In this document: positions 18,492-22,671 of the stretch, one piece after another
How the letters are laid out: every line of letters starts with the position of its first letter
Position numbering within the stretch: the stretch's first letter is position 1
Assembly (NCBI GenBank): GCA_038093975.1
Contig: JBBPTG010000340.1
Coordinates: 1-22,671 of the forward strand
Length of the DNA stretch: 22,671 bases
Source: Chalciporus piperatus
Taxonomy: Eukaryota > Basidiomycota > Agaricomycetes > Boletales > Boletaceae
Direction of reading: 5' to 3'
Notes under the pieces: model-generated
What the model was told of the DNA's origin: nothing
The model's input: only the letters and a program-made list of their open reading frames with translations
The model's database searches: none
Position numbers and translations under genes: made by a program

Positions 18492-19819
18492 ATGGACCCA
18501 CCTCATGTTACCTCCGAGGAATTAACTGATACCAACTTCGCCCTCTATCTCAACGATCTGTTGGCAACCTATGTCCAGGCACGTTTTCGGGAGGAGGTGC
18601 TGCGCTTCCGCAATCAAACCACCGAACCTGTCTTGCCAGATGTTCAAATTCCTGTTAATGCTGTCATTGAGGCCGAACGCATGGTGGTTGCGATGGTTTC
18701 AGCCTTCAGCCGTCCAGGCAAGCTATTATCCATGAAAGGCCATTCAGGCAGCTGATGTTCGGCCGCAGTCCGCCTGGATATTCAAGCAGAACAACTTGCA
18801 TCGGTTCTTGGATATATCGAGTCTGGCATAAATCCAGATCACGAACAAAGGATTTCCGAGCGGCTTCCCTCCCTTCCGACCACTTTCATAGATTCGCCTT
18901 GCATTGTCACAGATCAAGCTGGCCGCATCCTACTTTGGTATCTCCCATCGCCACTCACCTCCGAATTTCAGGTAGGCCTAGTCTGCTGAATGTGTCTTTT
19001 CAAGCCTCACTCGGCTGCCTAGTCATGGGTGCATAACACTCTGCCTGCAATCCAACCGCTTCTCCAATCCACCATCACAACCCCGCTGTCATCGCGTCAT
19101 GGTTGGCGGACAGCCAATGCCCTCTTTTCCCAGGAAGCTGCATTCCAGGGGTCATTGAACATCTCGCCTGGCTGGTTTCCCCAAGCTCATAACGTATGTC
19201 CAATTCACCTTGATTTATTCAATTCAACGACCTGATCTTTCAACGACCTGATCTCTTGCAGGCCAGTAACTCAAGTCCCGCGCCGTCTGTCAACCTAGCA
19301 GACCCGAGCCTTGCGGCTTGGTTAGAAGACATGTTGGTCCCAAACGCGATCCTCTCGGCCGCCTACAGTATTATGCATCCCAGGGCTTACCAATCTGCAA
19401 GGGTGGCTCAGGGAAGGTTGGCCACATGGGCCTTAACGAGCGGCCGCACGGAGATGACTGCCATCATGAGGCAGTGGGGCTCGGTCTTCAATGCCTTGTC
19501 GGTCATGGTCAATCGAGCCACTCCTTTGCATCGAGACTCGGGATCTATGTCACAGGGGTTAGATCTGCTGGCATCCTTCGGTGACTATGATCCTGGCTTA
19601 ACAATGGAGCTGCCTACGCTCGGCATGACCCTTCATTATCCTCCGGGCACCGTGGTAGCATTTTCTGGGCGGATCATCCGGCATGGAGTTCCTGTGGTTC
19701 AAGGAAGTCGGGTTTGCTTGGCATACTACATGAGGGAGAACGTTCAACAGGCCATGAACCTCTTCGATGTAGATTGGGTCAATGTAGATGACGTAGAAAA
19801 TCTTGTCCACTGTACTTGA
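18492..19819 (+). CDS. TET/JBP-family 2-oxoglutarate/Fe(II) dioxygenase (5-methylcytosine oxidase)
   Basis: Four exons, 18492-18717, 18769-18971, 19023-19193 and 19262-19819, encode 385 aa. The family oxidises the methyl group of 5-methylcytosine (or thymine in JBP) in DNA, using Fe(II), oxygen and 2-oxoglutarate. The double-stranded beta-helix core is in the last exon. His290 and Asp292 in PLHRDSGS are the proximal iron ligands, His341 in GRIIRHGV is the distal ligand, and Arg350 in GSRVCLAYYMRE should bind the 2-oxoglutarate carboxylate. Upstream markers of fungal members are present: GRILLWYLPSPL, HGWRTANALFSQ and GSLNISPGWF. All catalytic residues are intact. The first intron needs a GC-AG splice (donor CAG/GCAAGC at 18718) to skip an in-frame TGA at 18753-18755. 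Without that splice the gene is broken. It lies between the 204-aa gene (divergent) and the KDZ transposase (convergent). Confidence 0.85.
19223..19254. repeat. Perfect 16-bp tandem duplication in the TET/JBP third intron
   Basis: TTCAACGACCTGATCT at 19223-19238 is repeated exactly at 19239-19254, just before the TTGCAG acceptor. The intron (19194-19261) is 68 nt and would be 52 without the second copy, matching its neighbours. Confidence 0.9.
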
Positions 19820-19820
19820 A

Positions 19821-20057
19821 CTAACCCTGACAATGATCTCTGAGCCTGGCATACATCCTTTTCTGTCTGTCTGCATATGCCCCGGCTCCCACCCTTCCCT
19901 GTTCTTTCGCATTGTTCCCTTTTTCGCTCCAATCGCCTGCCTTATGAGCAAAGAAGTTCGCGGTCCAAACCTTTTCTTGAACCAAAAGCTCAGTTTCTTC
20001 TTTCCATCTATCTCTTTGGGCCTTTGCTCTGAGCCAATGCACCCGATAGACTAGCAT
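19821..20057 (-). pseudogene. Out-of-frame C-terminal end of the KDZ transposase
   Basis: This minus-strand frame reads VHWLRAKAQRDRWKEETELL and continues with a tryptophan-containing helical segment to a stop at 19821. That fits the usual extreme C-terminus of KDZ transposases. It is one frame off from the transposase exon ending at 20008, and no phase-compatible donor/acceptor pair links them, because every GT near 20040-20100 lies in phase 0. A small indel or deletion around 20045-20070 is the simplest explanation. Confidence 0.5.
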
Positions 20058-22639
20058 AGAGATTCAGCCGAGCCGAGAAGCAGAGAAGCACTCTCACATT
20101 CGGATTGCTCACGGCCGTTGACACCTTCAAGTCTTTCTTGCTGATCGGCCGATACTTCTCCAAGTCTTCCTGGCTAGCGTCCAAGTCTTGTAATGCTTTC
20201 CTGGCTGCTCGATAAATGGCCACATTCTTTTTCACTGTTTCCTCGACCATGGTCACCCTTGACCATGCGCGTGTTGTCATGGTGTAACTCCCAGCATGCC
20301 TGACCTCGGTCCGAAAGAGGACTGCCTTGTCTGCCAGACCCAGACGAATTTCATGGAGGGCGTCGTTTGCTTGGCCGATCCGCAACTGTTTCTCCTTGTC
20401 TGCCACATCCTGCAACCCATGCGCAGTGCAAAACTTCCAGCCGAGGGTCGATGGCAAAGGAACATCTGGAACGTCAGCCAATGCTCTATCTCTCTGATCT
20501 TCATCCTCCCAGAGCTCGTCATCGGCCGCATTGGTCGCTTCTTGCTCCAGATCGTTTTCCAGATCGCTTGACTCTCCCACATCCCCCCAGAATGCGGCTG
20601 TCTCTGTAATAAAAGCATGGATAAGCCCAGCCAACCTTTCCTTCTTTCGGGCGATCACCAATTGCTGTTGTTCAGTCGGCCGAGTCGGAAGCCTGCGGCT
20701 CTCTGATGCCCAACCGAGTTTCATCTCCTGTAGCTGCATACCGCGTGCAATCAATGACACTGCCTGATTTCTGCCACCTTGACTACTCTGTAGCAGCTGA
20801 AGCTCGATTGCCTTGGCCGATGGTGCTGGGATTCCAATCAATTTGATAGACTCTGTGCGGCTCAGTAGGACTGGCCACAAACCTTTTTTCAAATGCACCT
20901 CGTAGACGTCCATGGCCGTCGGGTCCTTCACTCTCTTTCTGTGAGCCTGATCTTCCAAAGCTTGCCACTCATTTCTTTCCGCCTCTGGAATGCCATCATC
21001 CAACTCTTGGAAAGCTTTCTCGGCTTCGACAAGCCCTTTGACTGCTTGCTTGTGTTTTCTCTTGAGACTCTGAGCTACAAATCCGAGGCGTTAGGCGATC
21101 TGTCATTACAGAATGCAGGTCACCCACCCATCCTTATCATTTTGACAAAGTTGGAGTCGGCCATTTGGAAGTCCAGCAATTCCCGTCTGTGAGGGCTGCT
21201 CATTCCTCTTGTGGATGGGGACACAATGTTCAAGTTTGCCCATAAGGTTTCGATTATCTCCCCATCCACCCGCCCTGCCCCTCGAATAAAGTTGGGTGCG
21301 TATCTCTGGAAACATTCAGCCTGATGACCATGCACATGCCATATGCCTATCCCTGGCACCAACTCCACGGCCGATGGTATTTTGACATATTCGTTGCCCT
21401 TGAGCCGCAGCCTCAGCCGCTTCATGTATTGGCAATTGATGTCATAGAAGAGGATCACCCTTGGAATGCCAGCCATGTTGTATTCCAACGCATGTGCCAA
21501 TGCATAATCCATATTGACCTGCCTGTCATTGTGGTCAATGCATCCGTTTCTCGGCCGGCGGCCGAACTTGTTACCTCTCACCCTTCTGGAAGTCCACCAC
21601 TGCATGGGGAATGAAGCATCCATGTCTGGCACACGCGCACCCCCCGATTCCTGTGGCCTCTAACTTTTGTCGGTTGGCATTGGCCTGATTGACTGCTCGA
21701 TGGTTGTTACAGTTCGACTTCTGCCCGACGCAGTCAGCAATGTCTTTGAGAGCCAACATGTCAATACCTCAACGGGATGATTCGTGACTTCAAGGTACTC
21801 CTTGTATCTCTGGCTTTCTACCATAAACCCTGTCCCAGGCATCAGCCATACTTGGTCATCAGGCCTCTTGTCAGGCAAATGCTCCGCCTTGAAATTGCCG
21901 TCCATAACGATGGTTCGGGTGATCATCCACCTTTAGGATCATGAGATGCTAGTGCATCAGTCAAGGTTGCTAATACACTCACGGAGCCACTCCCCCAACA
22001 CAATTAATGTCCATGTTGATCCCTGGCTGAGGGCATGCCGGACAGAACAAAGCCAGAGCACCCAATCCAGGAGACCCCTTGGTATGCCCATATCCATTCC
22101 ACTTGAGCAGCTTTAACAGCCTCCACAGCCGAGCGGCACGGATGAGCTCTCGATATCGGTTCTGTTATCACAATTAGCTCGGCTTCGGCTGAACGTTCGG
22201 CTGAGCAATAAAGCCACCCACAGGCACCAAATGTGGGAATGCATTGAATGTTATCCGCCGAATCTTGCTAAAGTAGTTCGAAGCAGAGGTGCCACATTCC
22301 AGATTGTCTCGGATGAAGTCGTAGAGCAGCCGAAAGGTAAATACAGTGCTCGGCTCTTTGATGGTGGAAGGTAAAAGCTGAGCCAGAAAGAGCTGTTTAT
22401 GAGCTGCATCGGCCTCTGGACAGTTGCAAAATCTCATGTTCACATAGTGTACCCCAGATATATCTATGACCAGGAGAAAGCCTGGCTCGGCCGGAGGCTG
22501 TAAATGAGCCGGCCGATGGGCAACATCATCATCCTCCCAAGCCTCGTCCTCCAAGGTGACTGGAGGTAGAGGGGCAGTATGGGGACAAGGACTTCCTAAG
22601 TGTCCCAGATGGAGTTCCAACCCTGTCTGTGCGAATAGT
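20008..22639 (-). CDS. KDZ transposase with CxC cysteine motifs (5' end outside window)
   Basis: Six exons, 22639-22222, 22161-21983, 21930-21768, 21720-21575, 21522-21128 and 21074-20008, join in phase through introns of 47-60 nt. About 789 aa are visible. The enzyme is a cut-and-paste DDE transposase with an RNase H fold. Acidic residues expected at the active site are present: Asp in VMDGNFKAEH, Asp in LFYDINCQY and Glu in GEIIETLWANLN. The CxC-type cysteines appear in MRFCNCPEA near the N-terminal side and FCPACPQPG further on. The family's inserted zinc-binding motif is seen as CACARHGCF before DFQKGER. A long helical, charged C-terminal region follows. The N-terminal cysteine-cluster exons lie past the right edge; an acceptor at about 22640 marks an intron there. 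The core looks intact, but the C-terminal end seems frameshifted. It is convergent with the TET/JBP gene, with 188 bp between stop codons. Confidence 0.85.
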
Positions 22640-22671
22640 CTGTCATTGACCGATTTGTCAGTGCTTCAAAC

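Larger units (their letters stand above)
17400..22671. mobile_element. KDZ-class DNA transposon carrying a TET/JBP gene (right part cut off)
   Basis: This contiguous span holds a KDZ transposase, a TET/JBP dioxygenase and an unknown 204-aa gene. All share an unusual density of GGCCG-type motifs. Iyer and co-workers described KDZ (Kyakuja-Dileera-Zisupton) transposons in basidiomycetes and their repeated linkage to TET/JBP genes, so the pairing is established. The left end is a guess from where the motif density and coding begin. The right end lies beyond the window. Confidence 0.75.

Noticed and set aside
19598..19951. 117-codon minus-strand frame at the KDZ transposase end
   Set aside because: It lies mostly antisense to the well-supported TET/JBP last exon and has no family resemblance there.

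Overview
The window looks like nuclear DNA of a mushroom-forming basidiomycete (Agaricomycetes). Genes are cut by many short introns (about 47-106 nt, GT...AG). The gene families present are typical of that group: a DUF6533 membrane protein, a Zn2Cys6 regulator, a KDZ transposase and a fungal TET/JBP dioxygenase. All exon models were built by hand from splice signals and reading-frame phase, without transcript data or database searches.

Layout. 1-256 (-): start of a RecQ-like helicase that runs off the left edge. 257-1992: mostly non-coding, with a hairpin, a 21-nt A tract and one doubtful ORF. 1993-3324 (+): complete autophagy gene ATG5, four exons. 4265-6164 (-): DUF6533 seven-helix membrane protein with many small exons. 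About 6500-8160: a probable non-autonomous DNA element, with ATCACC motifs on the left, GGTGAT motifs on the right and a 23-bp minisatellite between. About 8364-8960 (-): decayed second copy of the 3' end of the DUF6533 gene. About 9230-10641 (+): a multi-exon gene I cannot name. 11220-12537 (-): Zn2Cys6 transcription factor with a shortened C-terminus. 13608-15423 (-): complete triose-phosphate/nucleotide-sugar transporter family gene, seven exons. 15440-16874: complete terminal-inverted-repeat (TIR) element with a 7-bp target duplication, inserted 16 bp upstream of the transporter start codon. About 17400 to the right edge: a KDZ transposon. It holds a 204-aa unknown gene (-), a TET/JBP dioxygenase (+) diverging from it, and the KDZ transposase (-) converging on the dioxygenase and cut by the right edge.

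The left and middle parts are housekeeping or ordinary cellular genes (autophagy, Golgi-type transporter, regulator) interrupted by mobile DNA. The right 5 kb is one mobile unit that pairs a cut-and-paste transposase with a DNA 5-methylcytosine oxidase. That pairing is known in fungi from the KDZ-TET/JBP literature. The 204-aa companion gene on the same unit is the part I cannot match to anything described. The other noteworthy item is the TIR element, whose end places a TATA box where it could drive the transporter gene.
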